DNA of 51,047 nucleotides from Nitrospirota bacterium. GTDB lineage: Bacteria > Nitrospirota > Thermodesulfovibrionia > Thermodesulfovibrionales > UBA6898. Shown here one piece after another: positions 16,501 to 23,956 of this stretch (positions within the stretch are counted from its first letter, which is position 1; each line of letters starts with the position of its first letter). A program made the translations under genes and the position numbers. The notes under the pieces are model-generated. The model made no database searches and was not told the origin of the DNA. It saw only the letters and a list, made by a program, of their open reading frames with translations. The stretch is from positions 1 to 51,047 of the forward strand of contig SCQH01000079.1 of the NCBI GenBank assembly GCA_004321925.1, in the 5' to 3' direction.

Positions 16501-16699
16501 AGGTCACATTTCTCTCGATCTCTACGGCAGACAGTCCGTCCGCGTGGCTTACTACTTCAACCTGAATGTTTGTTACATCAGGAAAGGCGTCAATCGGCAA
16601 TTTTATATATGAATAAAATCCGATTATTATAATCAGAAGCGAAAGAAATATAACCATTCCTTTCTGCTTTAACGTATATTCAATCAACTTTTCTAACAT
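13595..16699 (-). CDS. Heavy-metal efflux RND permease (CusA/CzcA family)
   Basis: A 1034-residue inner-membrane RND proton antiporter with 12 predicted helices and two large periplasmic loops. Family motifs include GFYSYIKLPIDAFPDVTNIQVEV at the N-terminus (split as GFYSYIKLP and DAFPDVTNIQVEV) and the helix-4 acidic motif GMIIDTTIIQVENVQRHL, whose Asp is in the proton relay. That motif is neither the CzcA (DGA) nor CusA (DAA) form, so the substrate metal is not assignable by it. Length matches the family. It forms a tripartite pump with the adaptor and TolC-like genes just upstream. Confidence 0.95.
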   Translation of the reverse strand: MLEKLIEYTLKQKGMVIFLSLLIIIIGFYSYIKLPIDAFPDVTNIQVEVVSHADGLSAVEIERNVTYPIEMAMRGLPDIEQMRSVTKFGLSIVTIVFKDNVDIYFARQLVFERLAEAREKVPKGVEIAMGPIGTAMGEIYQYTLEGKMPEDPLQKIAYLTNLRTIQEWIITPQLKSVAGVNEINSFGGYFKQYQVIVAPEKLLKYAITVDDVYSAIGSNNENVGGNILERGTDQYIVRGVGLIKDVSDIENIVLKSEHGTPTYVRDVAQVKIGEAVRMGAAMKNGKDECVGGIVMMLRGENSRDVVRRVAEKVKEINENNILPEGLKIAPYYDRSDIVGASVSTVNKALIEGSILVLIVLYLLLNSIRGSIVVLIALPLSLLGTFIVMKLAGISANLMSLGGLAISIGMIIDTTIIQVENVQRHLSEEGGKHPKLFTVLKAVMEVRKPSIFGELIIALTFIPILSLEGIEGKMFGPLALTVAIALLASLFLSVFVIPVLCILFLKPQAEKESFIMKRASRLYLPLLEYAMSNKKVILGIAGVFLIASLFLATRLGTEFIPTMDEGSFDMDVSMLPGVSLATSVEANQRAAEKLKAFDELDIVVARTGQTGIALDTRGTDKTAYVGIFKPKKEWKRDISKEALTNEMRQSLESIPGITFGFSQPIQCRIDELVAGTRAQLILKLFGEDIDVLSAKSAEIAKVLSTIKGGTDLAAEKVSGQPYLTVNIDRSRIARYGLNISDVQKVIEIAVAGKSATKFYEENRSFDISVRLPEEKRNSLEAIKNLMITTKTGSNVPLEQLAEVKLIEGPVQISRQDGGRRIGIEMNITGRDIGSFVAEAKQKIKEKVKLPAGYYLTWGGQFENQQRAMKKLMIIGPVAIGLIMLLLYVTFRSIRLALLVISNLPFALIGGVFALYISKQYLSVPASVGFVVLFGVAVLNGLVLVSRISQLRDEGLGLQEAVRKGSLDRLRPVLMTASIAIFSLIPMLLAGGAGSEIQKPLATVVVGGLLTSTLLTLLIIPSVYSWFEKRIDEAEM

Positions 16700-16730
16700 G
16701 ATCGATTATCTCCCGTTCATTAAGCGCAAT

Positions 16731-18161
16731 TTACTTGCCATGGCCATGTTCGTCGACGATTTCGCCTTTCTTCAACTCTGATTTGAGGATGAAGGCCCCC
16801 TTGACGGCAACCGGCTCCCCCACCTTTAGGCCGCTCTTGACTTCCAACCTGTTCCCAAGCGATCTGCCGGTTTCTATCTCTCTCCTTTGGAATTTCTCAG
16901 GTGCGGTTTGAATAAAGGTATATCTTTTCGCGCCATCAATAATGACCGCCTCTTCAGGAATAACGATAAGCCGCTCGGTCCCGCCGCTTGTAGCCTCGGT
17001 CAGCACGGTCGCAAACATGCCGGGCTTAAGCAGTCCGCTTGAGTTGTCTATCGTCACCCTCGCCTTTTCGGTCCTCGTCTTTTCATCGACCACATCACTG
17101 ATATAGGAAATCTTCCCTTTGAAGGTCTTCTCAGGAAATGCGGTAACCGACACCTTTACTCCGGTGCCGCGCTTAAGTCGGGAAATATCTTTTTCATAGA
17201 CATCGATCACTACCCATAGAGTCGAAAGGTCGGCAACAGCAAAAAGTGTCTTTTCGGAATTGACCATCTCTCCCTGAGTGACTGTTTTTTCAAGCACCAC
17301 ACCACTTACCGGAGTTGTAACAGGAATAAGAGGGTGGTTCCCATTGCCCTTTGAAGAACTAAACTGTGAAACATTGACCCCAAGCAGCCTGAAGCGTTCC
17401 TTTGCAAGGTTAAGGTCAGCCTCGGCCTCTCCCAGTTCCTGCCGGGCCCTCAGGACATCCTTTTCAGGCGCTACCTTCTTCTCAAACAGGGTTTCCTCCC
17501 GCTGGAGGTTTTTTCGCACAAGCTCGACCTTTCCCTGCGCCTTGATGTAATCAGCCCATGTCTGGTCAAGCTCCATGCTGTCGAGATAGGCAAGCACCTG
17601 CCCTGCCTTCACCCTGTCACCCTGTGATGCAGTGATCCTGACCGCCTTTCCCGGTACCCTTGGGCTGATCTTCGCTGACCGGTCCATGTTCATCTCTATA
17701 ACAGCTGTTGCAGACAGGGGCACAGCAGAATCCTCAAGGGCAACTTTCCTGACCTCTATTCCAGCGGACTTCTGCTTTTCAGGCGACAGAGTAACAACAT
17801 CGGGCTCTTCACCTTCATGTTCATCTTTGTGCTCACCTTCATGCTTATCTTTGTGCTCACCTTTGTGTTCACCTTCGTGCGTCTTCCCGGCCGCTGAATG
17901 CTCTTCTTCTTTCGCAGTCTCCTTTTTCCCGCATCCGGTCATCAATAGCGGGATACCAAGAACAATAAAGAGGATCACCAGCAGACCGAATCTATGCATA
18001 ATTGCGTCAGTCCAACAGGGTTTGTCATTCCAGCTTGTCCGGAATCTTTCCGAAAAAGAAGGATTCCCGATACCCAAACATAGGGCACAAGCGCGCTTCG
18101 CTTGCGGGAATAACACGTGTTTAATATCGTCATGTATATCTCTATCTTTCTGTTTAATCAT
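16731..18161 (-). CDS. RND periplasmic adaptor (CusB/CzcB family), 5' end altered by a repeat
   Basis: The conserved protein begins at MHRFGLLVILF (ATG at 17999), a lipoprotein signal with lipobox LMTGC, followed by a His/Glu/Lys-rich stretch with EHKGEHKDKHEG-type repeats likely to bind metal, then the barrel-sandwich, coiled-coil hairpin and beta-barrel domains of membrane fusion proteins. However, the strong ribosome binding site (GGAGGTG) and ATGA overlap with the TolC-like gene are at 18161. Between them 54 in-frame codons are supplied largely by a dispersed repeat (18022-18113). Translation from 18161 would bury the signal peptide. Either the 17999 ATG is used without a clear site, or the fused protein is made and mis-sorted. 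The pump adaptor role itself is secure. Confidence 0.88.
   Translation of the reverse strand: MIKQKDRDIHDDIKHVLFPQAKRACALCLGIGNPSFSERFRTSWNDKPCWTDAIMHRFGLLVILFIVLGIPLLMTGCGKKETAKEEEHSAAGKTHEGEHKGEHKDKHEGEHKDEHEGEEPDVVTLSPEKQKSAGIEVRKVALEDSAVPLSATAVIEMNMDRSAKISPRVPGKAVRITASQGDRVKAGQVLAYLDSMELDQTWADYIKAQGKVELVRKNLQREETLFEKKVAPEKDVLRARQELGEAEADLNLAKERFRLLGVNVSQFSSSKGNGNHPLIPVTTPVSGVVLEKTVTQGEMVNSEKTLFAVADLSTLWVVIDVYEKDISRLKRGTGVKVSVTAFPEKTFKGKISYISDVVDEKTRTEKARVTIDNSSGLLKPGMFATVLTEATSGGTERLIVIPEEAVIIDGAKRYTFIQTAPEKFQRREIETGRSLGNRLEVKSGLKVGEPVAVKGAFILKSELKKGEIVDEHGHGK
18022..18113. repeat. Dispersed palindromic repeat, copy 1 (inside adaptor gene)
   Basis: About 92 bp bounded by TTGTCATTCCAGCTTGTCC and a partly inverted GCTTGCGGGAATAAC. 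It aligns with 47349-47440; the core at 18069-18092 and 47401-47424 agrees at 22 of 24 bases. TCATTCC...GGAATGAC-type palindromes are common small non-autonomous repeats in bacterial genomes. This copy lies in frame in the 5' part of the RND adaptor gene. Confidence 0.7.
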
Positions 18162-19411
18162 TTCACTGCACCTCCTGTGGTCTTTTCAATCGCATTAAGC
18201 GCAAGTTGCGCCCTTGTTTGCGCCTCAATATAGGCTAACTGCGCTTCGATGGTGTCCTTCTGCGCGAGCCGCACTTCAAAAAAACCGATCTTTCCTTCTT
18301 TGAAAGCAAGATTCAGAAGCTTCAGGTTTTCAGCGGCCTTTGCCAGTATCTCTTTTTTGAAGAGCGAAAGCTCCTCAATGGCCGAGGTGATGTCGTTAAA
18401 CGCCTGATCGATCTCCCGGTCTATGGTTTTCTTGTGACCTTCCGCCTTTATCTTTGCCCCTTCTGCCTTGGCAAAGGCCTCTTTCTTTTCGGCCTGCTTC
18501 CTGTCAAAAAATGGCAGCGGGACAGATATCGCCAGGCCCACCGCATTGCGACGCTCATCTCTATCGTAAAAACCCGCAAGTGTTATATTGGGGACGGCCT
18601 CCTTATTTACCAGTTTCAGCGCAGCCTCTGTCCTTTCCATCTCAAATACGCTCGCCTTTGAATCTGGACGCTGGGATAGTGCCGATGTCTTCAGGGCTCC
18701 CCTGTCCGGCAGCGACGGCACTTCTGCTGGCAGCTCGCCTTCTATGGCAAATGACATATCAGGAGCCAAGCCAAGGAGGCCCTGCAACGCAATAAGCGAT
18801 TCTTTATATTGCCGTTCAGCCAGAAGAAGCTCTTTCTTTGCCTTGCTCAGTTCAACCTCTGAAAGATTGACATCGAGCCCTGAAATATCACCGGCCTCAA
18901 ACTTGATCTTTGTGTAGCCGAGCAATTCTTCATTCAATCTGACAATCTCCTGCGCAAGGCCGCTCTTCTTCTTAAGCGCGAGTGTATTAGTGAAGGCGTC
19001 TTTTACATCTGAAATCAAAATCCGCTCTTTGTCTCTTATTTCCAACTTCACTCTTGCAAGTTCTTTTTCAGCAACACTGATCCTTACGCTACGCTGGCCT
19101 GCGATCTCGAATTCCTGGGAGAGTTTGACGCCGCAGTTCGTGAACTTCCCGCCCCCTTCCTCGTCTGGCCTGTCCTTCTTTGAAATATTTCCTTCGATCG
19201 TCGGGTTATTGATGAGCAGAAGCCGGGCCTTTTCATTCCGGCTCTTTGCTGTTTCTTCTTCAAGTCTGAGCGCCTGCAGGTCAGGGTTTTTCTCAAGGGC
19301 AAGAGTGACCGCCTGCTCACGCGTCAACCCCTTCGTTTCAAACGCTGCGGCAGGCGACGTATTTAAGATTAATGCGGACATAACTATAATGAGAGCGAAA
19401 ATAAGATTCAT
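18158..19411 (-). CDS. TolC-family outer-membrane efflux channel (CusC/CzcC-like)
   Basis: A 417-residue outer-membrane factor with a Sec signal peptide (cleavage near TSPAAAFE) and two long helical OEP repeats, including LTREQAVTLALEKNPDLQALRLEEE (seen as LTREQAVTLALEKNPDL) and IGFFEVRLAQKDTIEAQ. It forms the exit duct of the tripartite metal pump. AAGGAGG is seven bases before the ATG. Its stop codon overlaps the ATG at 18161 (ATGA). Length is typical of CzcC-type channels. Confidence 0.93.
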   Translation of the reverse strand: MNLIFALIIVMSALILNTSPAAAFETKGLTREQAVTLALEKNPDLQALRLEEETAKSRNEKARLLLINNPTIEGNISKKDRPDEEGGGKFTNCGVKLSQEFEIAGQRSVRISVAEKELARVKLEIRDKERILISDVKDAFTNTLALKKKSGLAQEIVRLNEELLGYTKIKFEAGDISGLDVNLSEVELSKAKKELLLAERQYKESLIALQGLLGLAPDMSFAIEGELPAEVPSLPDRGALKTSALSQRPDSKASVFEMERTEAALKLVNKEAVPNITLAGFYDRDERRNAVGLAISVPLPFFDRKQAEKKEAFAKAEGAKIKAEGHKKTIDREIDQAFNDITSAIEELSLFKKEILAKAAENLKLLNLAFKEGKIGFFEVRLAQKDTIEAQLAYIEAQTRAQLALNAIEKTTGGAVK

Positions 19412-19491
19412 AAAAAAACCTCCTTAGTTAACTGAACGAATAAAGACAAGAGTCCCTATCCAAATACCATAGAACAGGGAAAGGAGGCGTA

Positions 19492-19893
19492 TCAGATCAG
19501 GAGAACTACTGATTGCAGACTGGCGAGAGTCTTGTGGTGTGAAAATACTGGCAGAATTAAAGGGTTATTGCAATACTCTTCCTGTGGCAATGATGACAAC
19601 ACAGGAGATGAATAAATCAGCGAGAGTGTTTGCGTATTATGTGAAGTATTGCTTGTGTAAGCCGGACTGCCGAGAAACTGGACATCCTTGCAAGGACCGC
19701 ATGCATCGCTTTCCTGCCCCGCTAACTGTGATCCAAGTCCAGCTCCATTGCAGGCATCGACAAGCTCTATCGCCACATGTCCGTCTTTGCCGAAACAAAG
19801 GAGCGTGCCCTCAGAACTGATACAGGAAACGATAAGGAACAACCCCAGCATCACTGCCGCCGACAATCTTTTTATCCGGGGTTCTCTGTTCAT
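19492..19893 (-). CDS. Small exported Cys-containing protein heading the RND operon
   Basis: A 133-residue protein with an N-terminal hydrophobic segment (AAVMLGLFLIVSC, a possible lipobox ending at C24) and a short conserved-looking block LLCFGKDGHVAIEL followed by four more cysteines, then a His-containing C-terminus. Small proteins with a CFGxDGHxxIE block occur beside metal RND operons, so a metal-sensing or chaperone role is plausible but unproven. A good promoter (19900-19928) places the transcription start about at the ATG, implying a leaderless message; no Shine-Dalgarno is visible. It lies 80 bp before the TolC-like gene. Confidence 0.72.
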   Translation of the reverse strand: MNREPRIKRLSAAVMLGLFLIVSCISSEGTLLCFGKDGHVAIELVDACNGAGLGSQLAGQESDACGPCKDVQFLGSPAYTSNTSHNTQTLSLIYSSPVLSSLPQEEYCNNPLILPVFSHHKTLASLQSVVLLI

Positions 19894-19899
19894 TTTTTA

Positions 19900-19928
19900 A
19901 TTTAACGCACTGCTGAGTACCCAGTCAA
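19900..19928 (-). promoter_or_regulatory. Promoter of the heavy-metal RND operon
   Basis: On the minus strand TTGACT (19928-19923) and TTAAAT (19905-19900) are separated by exactly 17 bases. The predicted start point falls about at the ATG of the 19492-19893 gene, so its mRNA may be leaderless. It overlaps the region of the divergent plus-strand promoter. Confidence 0.65.
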
Positions 19929-19941
19929 TACCAGTATCCTG

Positions 19942-19947
19942 TATAAT
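19942..19947 (+). promoter_or_regulatory. -10 element for the flavin oxidoreductase cluster
   Basis: A perfect TATAAT lies 18 bases before the GTG start at 19965. The -35 region at the right distance (CCCAGT) is poor, so an activator may be needed. It is divergent from the RND operon promoter. Confidence 0.5.
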
Positions 19948-19964
19948 GAAAATCAGGAGATACG

Positions 19965-21836
19965 GTGACTATTCATATGACCCGCAGGGACTTTCTCAAC
20001 GGCATGCTTCTTGGAGCAGGGGCTCTCCTGCTTGAGTTGCCGGCCCCGCGGAGTCTGTTCGCGCAATCTCACCCGCTCCCCGGCTTCGGGGGCACAGGCG
20101 ATTATGCGTCTTCGAACGGGAATACAGCTGCTGTTATTAATGCTTTCAAAAAAATAGAAAGTGGGGATTATGCATCTCTTATCGGGGATGCTGTCGATAC
20201 CGGTGAAACATACGATCTCGTCATCGTGGGCGGCGGTCTGAGCGGATTGGGAGCAGCATATGAGTTTAACACGTCCTCTGCAAAGCAGGCGAAATGCCTT
20301 ATCCTCGAAAACCATCCGATCTTCGGCGGTGCTGCAAAAAGAAATGAATTCCTGGTCCAGGGGGAACGACTTATCGGGCCTCAGGCCTCGAACGCCTTTG
20401 GCGTCATAGACCGCCCCGGCATTCCCGGATACGATATATACAGCGAACTGGGCATACCAACAGAGTTTGAATATGGTGATCTGCCTTCAGGCCTGAAACC
20501 TTTGGAATTTGATTCCACAAACTTCGGGTACCGGCTCTGGTTCGATTCAAAGAGCATTGGCCACTACTATGCTGGTCAGGAAAAGGACAGCCCCGGCAAA
20601 TGGGTGTCAGGTTTCTGGGAAAATAAGCTTGCAGGGACCCCTTACCCTGAAAAGGTCCGCAAGGCCTTCCTCACGTGGAAGAATATCTCAGACCGGCAGT
20701 ATGACGGAAGCGATTATAGCCGCTGGCTAGACTCCATGACCTACAAGGATTATCTGGAAAAGATCCTGAAGCTCGACCCTGAAATAACAAAATACGCTGA
20801 CCCGGTGCTTGCCAGTGTGGTGGGGCTCGGCTGCGATGTCATCAGTGCCTATGCAGCCCGCCAGGTCTCGATGCCGGGGTTCCCTGAGTTTCAGGGTCAT
20901 CGTTCATTGCGCAACAGCCACTGGCATTCCTTCCCCGGCGGCAACGACGCCTTCGCCCGCTGTCTCATGAAGGCCCTCATCCCCGATGCCATTGAAGGCA
21001 GCAAGAGCTTTGAAGATATTCATAACGGGCGGGTACGCTTTCCCGTTCTGGATCGGGGAACAAACAAGGTCCGGTTGAGGCTTGGCTCCTCTGTTGTCCG
21101 GGTTGAGCAGGGAAACAGCTCAGTCCTGGGAAAGAACGTTACGGTTACCTATCTCCAGGAGGGAAGGCTTTACCGCCTCAAGGCCCGAACTGTTGTCATG
21201 GCATGCGGCGGCCGCCTGTCACGGAAGGTTGTTTCAGGACTGCCCGTCAGCCATGCAGAGGCCTATGCCCAGTTCCATGTCTCTCCCATACTGGTAGCAA
21301 ATGTAGCCCTTACCAACTGGCGCTTTCTTTACCAATTGGGCCTTACCGCCTGTAAGTGGTCCGGCGGTTTCGGTTTCGGCTGTAATATCAGGAAACCGAT
21401 GCATATAGGAGATTACCGCCCGCCCCTGCATCCTGACAAGCCCACGCTGCTAACGTTTTATATCTCCTTTCATCAGCCGGGCCTGCCTATTGAGGAGCAG
21501 GGGGAAAGTGGAAGAAAAAGACTTCTGAGTACAAGCTATGCTGAATTTGAGGCGCTGATCATCGGGCAGATGAAGCAGCTCTTCTCCGGTGGCGGATTTC
21601 AGGAAGATAGTGATATCGCCGGCATTGTCCTGAACCGCTGGACCTATGCCTATGTGAACCCGCAGCCCGGTTTTTACTTCAGCAAGGACAGCACCCCTGC
21701 ACCCCGGGACATTATCCGCAAACCATTCGGACGTATTGCCTTTGCCCATGCCGAACTTAACGGACATCAGCACTGGGTCGCAGCCGTGGATGAAGGCAGA
21801 AGGGCTGCAAAACAGGCTATCGAACTGCTGCAATAA
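19965..21836 (+). CDS. Tat-exported FAD-dependent oxidoreductase, spermidine-dehydrogenase-like
   Basis: A 623-residue flavoprotein. The N-terminus carries a twin-arginine signal (TRRDFLNG) and hydrophobic stretch, then a Rossmann FAD site DLVIVGGGLSGLGAAYEF near residue 85 and a further typical block ENHPIFGGAAKRNEF. Length and N-terminal pattern resemble bacterial spermidine dehydrogenase SpdH, but substrate residues cannot be checked here. The start is GTG, chosen because AGGAG lies five bases upstream; the ATG at 19977 is too far from it. It heads a plus-strand set with a His-rich protein and two spermidine-synthase-like halves, which supports a polyamine connection by context. Confidence 0.82.
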   Translation: MTIHMTRRDFLNGMLLGAGALLLELPAPRSLFAQSHPLPGFGGTGDYASSNGNTAAVINAFKKIESGDYASLIGDAVDTGETYDLVIVGGGLSGLGAAYEFNTSSAKQAKCLILENHPIFGGAAKRNEFLVQGERLIGPQASNAFGVIDRPGIPGYDIYSELGIPTEFEYGDLPSGLKPLEFDSTNFGYRLWFDSKSIGHYYAGQEKDSPGKWVSGFWENKLAGTPYPEKVRKAFLTWKNISDRQYDGSDYSRWLDSMTYKDYLEKILKLDPEITKYADPVLASVVGLGCDVISAYAARQVSMPGFPEFQGHRSLRNSHWHSFPGGNDAFARCLMKALIPDAIEGSKSFEDIHNGRVRFPVLDRGTNKVRLRLGSSVVRVEQGNSSVLGKNVTVTYLQEGRLYRLKARTVVMACGGRLSRKVVSGLPVSHAEAYAQFHVSPILVANVALTNWRFLYQLGLTACKWSGGFGFGCNIRKPMHIGDYRPPLHPDKPTLLTFYISFHQPGLPIEEQGESGRKRLLSTSYAEFEALIIGQMKQLFSGGGFQEDSDIAGIVLNRWTYAYVNPQPGFYFSKDSTPAPRDIIRKPFGRIAFAHAELNGHQHWVAAVDEGRRAAKQAIELLQ

Positions 21837-21878
21837 AAAATGTTTCTTAACGATGAACGATTTTTGTAAACTAGAAAC

Positions 21879-22289
21879 ATGACCCTTAAGAGTCCTCGTG
21901 AATCAGGATCACCTTTAACGATTTGCCTGATCATTATGCTTGGCATTGCGTTTCTGCTTCCGCTTTATCACAGCCACAACCACGACGCTGACCACTATGG
22001 GGAATACAGCGATTATCATGCTGTGCTTCATGATGGTCCATCACCGGAAGGACTGTTTTCCGGGCAAGCAGGCAACGATTCTCACCTGCATTTTATAAAG
22101 GACATCGGCAGGACAGACACACCCCTTCGTTACAAAGTCAGATCGCTGAGGCCAGATCTCTGCATGGCAGCTGAACCGCTTATTCTTAATGAACAGATCT
22201 CATGCAGGATTTCGAAGCACACACGGAATTCTGCTTTCCGTCGTAATTCTTGCCATTATCTATCCGGTCTTTCTCCTCCAACTGCCTGA
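21879..22289 (+). CDS. His-rich small membrane-anchored or exported protein
   Basis: A 136-residue protein with one hydrophobic N-terminal segment (ICLIIMLGIAFLLPLY) followed at once by HSHNHDADHYGEYSDYH and later SHLHF, a cluster of metal-binding-type histidines, and a C-terminal SGLSPPTA. It resembles short unnamed proteins found near metal transport genes. No strong Shine-Dalgarno precedes the ATG. It lies 42 bp after the oxidoreductase. Function unknown; periplasmic metal binding is suggested by composition only. Confidence 0.6.
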   Translation: MTLKSPRESGSPLTICLIIMLGIAFLLPLYHSHNHDADHYGEYSDYHAVLHDGPSPEGLFSGQAGNDSHLHFIKDIGRTDTPLRYKVRSLRPDLCMAAEPLILNEQISCRISKHTRNSAFRRNSCHYLSGLSPPTA

Positions 22290-22354
22290 ACATCAGAAAG
22301 CAGCTGCAATCTTGTTGTGAAACTGTCTGGCATAATTGAATTCGAGGAGTCATC

Positions 22355-23275
22355 ATGGTAAGAATATTTTGTTTATTGGTTTTATGTTCTGTTCTGTCCC
22401 CCCTGCAGGGGGCCGCTCTCGAACTGTCAGAGAAACAGATCTTCGAGAAGAACTCCCTTTACCAATATATCTCGGTAGTCGAGGACTCTGTCAAAAAAGA
22501 GCGCTACGTGCGCAACCAGAAAAGGGAATATGCCCAGGGCGGGATCTATCTGAATGCGCCTGACAAACTCCTCTTTGAGTTCACCCAGATGGGGTTTGTA
22601 TCCCTCGCCTTCCTGGATAGAGACCCCAAAGATGTGCTTTTTGTCGGTCTTGGCGCCGGGGCCATGCCCAGATATTTTGCATGGCATTATCCTGAAGCCG
22701 TTATAGACATTGCCGAGATAGACCCGGACATGCTGGCAGTTGCTCAAAAGTATTTCTATTTTAAAGATAATGAAAGGATGAAAACCCATATTGAGGACGG
22801 GCGGCTTTTTGTCAAAAGAGCCAAAAAAAAGTACGACTGGATAGTCCTCGATGCCTATCAGAATGATTACATCCCATTTCATCTCACTACCCTTGAGTTC
22901 CTGAAGGAAGTGAAAAGCAGGCTAAAGGACGACGGCGTGGTGGTATCAAACATAACCTCGACATTCCGGAACAAGTTCTTCGATTCCATGGTCATGACCT
23001 ACAAAAAGGCCTTTCCTCATTTCTATATTCTCAAAGGAAGGAAGTCCGGTAACTTTATCTTCATTGCGCTGGCAGGCAGTAAAATAAAGGACAGGGACAG
23101 TGTGGAGGCACGGGCCCGCAAAGTTCAGTCGGCCAGGAAATTCGACATTGACCTTGAAGATTTTGCATCACGGTACGAACCCGCTGAAGCATACGAGTGG
23201 GGACGGGCCAAGATCCTTACCGACGACTTCGCGCCGGTCAATCTCTATCAACACCAAAGGTCAGCGGCACCATGA
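22355..23275 (+). CDS. Exported spermidine-synthase-like Rossmann protein
   Basis: A 306-residue protein with an N-terminal Sec signal (LLVLCSVLSPLQGAA) followed by a spermidine-synthase-type fold: nucleotide-pocket motif VLFVGLGAGAMPRYFAWHYPEA, acidic ribose-binding IAEIDPDMLAVAQKYF, and YDWIVLDAYQNDYIPFHL. The classic GGGDG is GLGAG and the catalytic Asp pair is changed, as in fused MFS/spermidine-synthase proteins, so aminopropyl transfer is doubtful. GAGGAG precedes the ATG. It ends ten bases before the gene for the matching membrane half. An exported form of this domain is the notable point. Confidence 0.82.
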   Translation: MVRIFCLLVLCSVLSPLQGAALELSEKQIFEKNSLYQYISVVEDSVKKERYVRNQKREYAQGGIYLNAPDKLLFEFTQMGFVSLAFLDRDPKDVLFVGLGAGAMPRYFAWHYPEAVIDIAEIDPDMLAVAQKYFYFKDNERMKTHIEDGRLFVKRAKKKYDWIVLDAYQNDYIPFHLTTLEFLKEVKSRLKDDGVVVSNITSTFRNKFFDSMVMTYKKAFPHFYILKGRKSGNFIFIALAGSKIKDRDSVEARARKVQSARKFDIDLEDFASRYEPAEAYEWGRAKILTDDFAPVNLYQHQRSAAP

Positions 23276-23285
23276 GGAGGCACCT

Positions 23286-23876
23286 ATGATTAAATTTGTC
23301 GTTTTCATCTGCGGGGCAATAGTCATGTCATTTGAGATTCTGGGCAGCCGGGTGCTCGCCCCGAACTTCGGCAGTTCTGTTTTTGTATGGGGAAGTCTGA
23401 TAAGTGTTTTTTTGGCAGGGCTGTCTGCAGGCTACTACCTTGGGGGATGGCTTGCGGACAAAAAACCCTCATCCCGCAAATTGAGCCTGATGATCATTAT
23501 TCCGGGAATATTTTTTCTGACATTCCCGCTCTACAGCGCACCTATTGCAGACTGGATCTTCACGAAAGACCTGGGAGTCAGGCTGAGCCCGTTTCTGGCA
23601 TCAATCGCTTTATTTCTGATCCCTTCTCTCTTCCTCGGCATTGTCAGCCCTTACACGGCAAAACTGATGATCTGCAGCCTGCATACGTCCGGTAAGACCA
23701 TCGGGACCCTCTACGCACTTTCGACGTTCGGGAGCATTATCGGAACACTGATCACCTCATTTTACCTCATCACGATAGCCGGGACCAATACTCTGATCAT
23801 GGGACAGGGGATTTTACTGGTTGCAGTGGCGATCCCTCTTTACTTCATGGATCTGGTATGTGCAGTTGAAAAATAA
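23286..23876 (+). CDS. Membrane half of a split MFS/spermidine-synthase-type protein
   Basis: A 196-residue protein with about six membrane helices and the signature of the N-terminal half of fused MFS/spermidine-synthase proteins: MSFEILGSRVLAPNFGSSVFVWGSLI and FLAGLSAGYYLGGWLADK, then LGIVSPYTAKL and GTLYALSTFGSIIGT. AGGAGG lies six bases before the ATG. It directly follows the soluble spermidine-synthase-like gene, so the fused protein appears here as two genes in reversed order. Transport or membrane-anchoring function is not established. Confidence 0.85.
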   Translation: MIKFVVFICGAIVMSFEILGSRVLAPNFGSSVFVWGSLISVFLAGLSAGYYLGGWLADKKPSSRKLSLMIIIPGIFFLTFPLYSAPIADWIFTKDLGVRLSPFLASIALFLIPSLFLGIVSPYTAKLMICSLHTSGKTIGTLYALSTFGSIIGTLITSFYLITIAGTNTLIMGQGILLVAVAIPLYFMDLVCAVEK

Positions 23877-23956
23877 TTGTCTGCCCGATGGTCTTAGAGA
23901 GGGGTCGGATGGAAAGCTGCTTGCCGGAACAGCCGGCCGGCAGCGCTTATCCGGGG

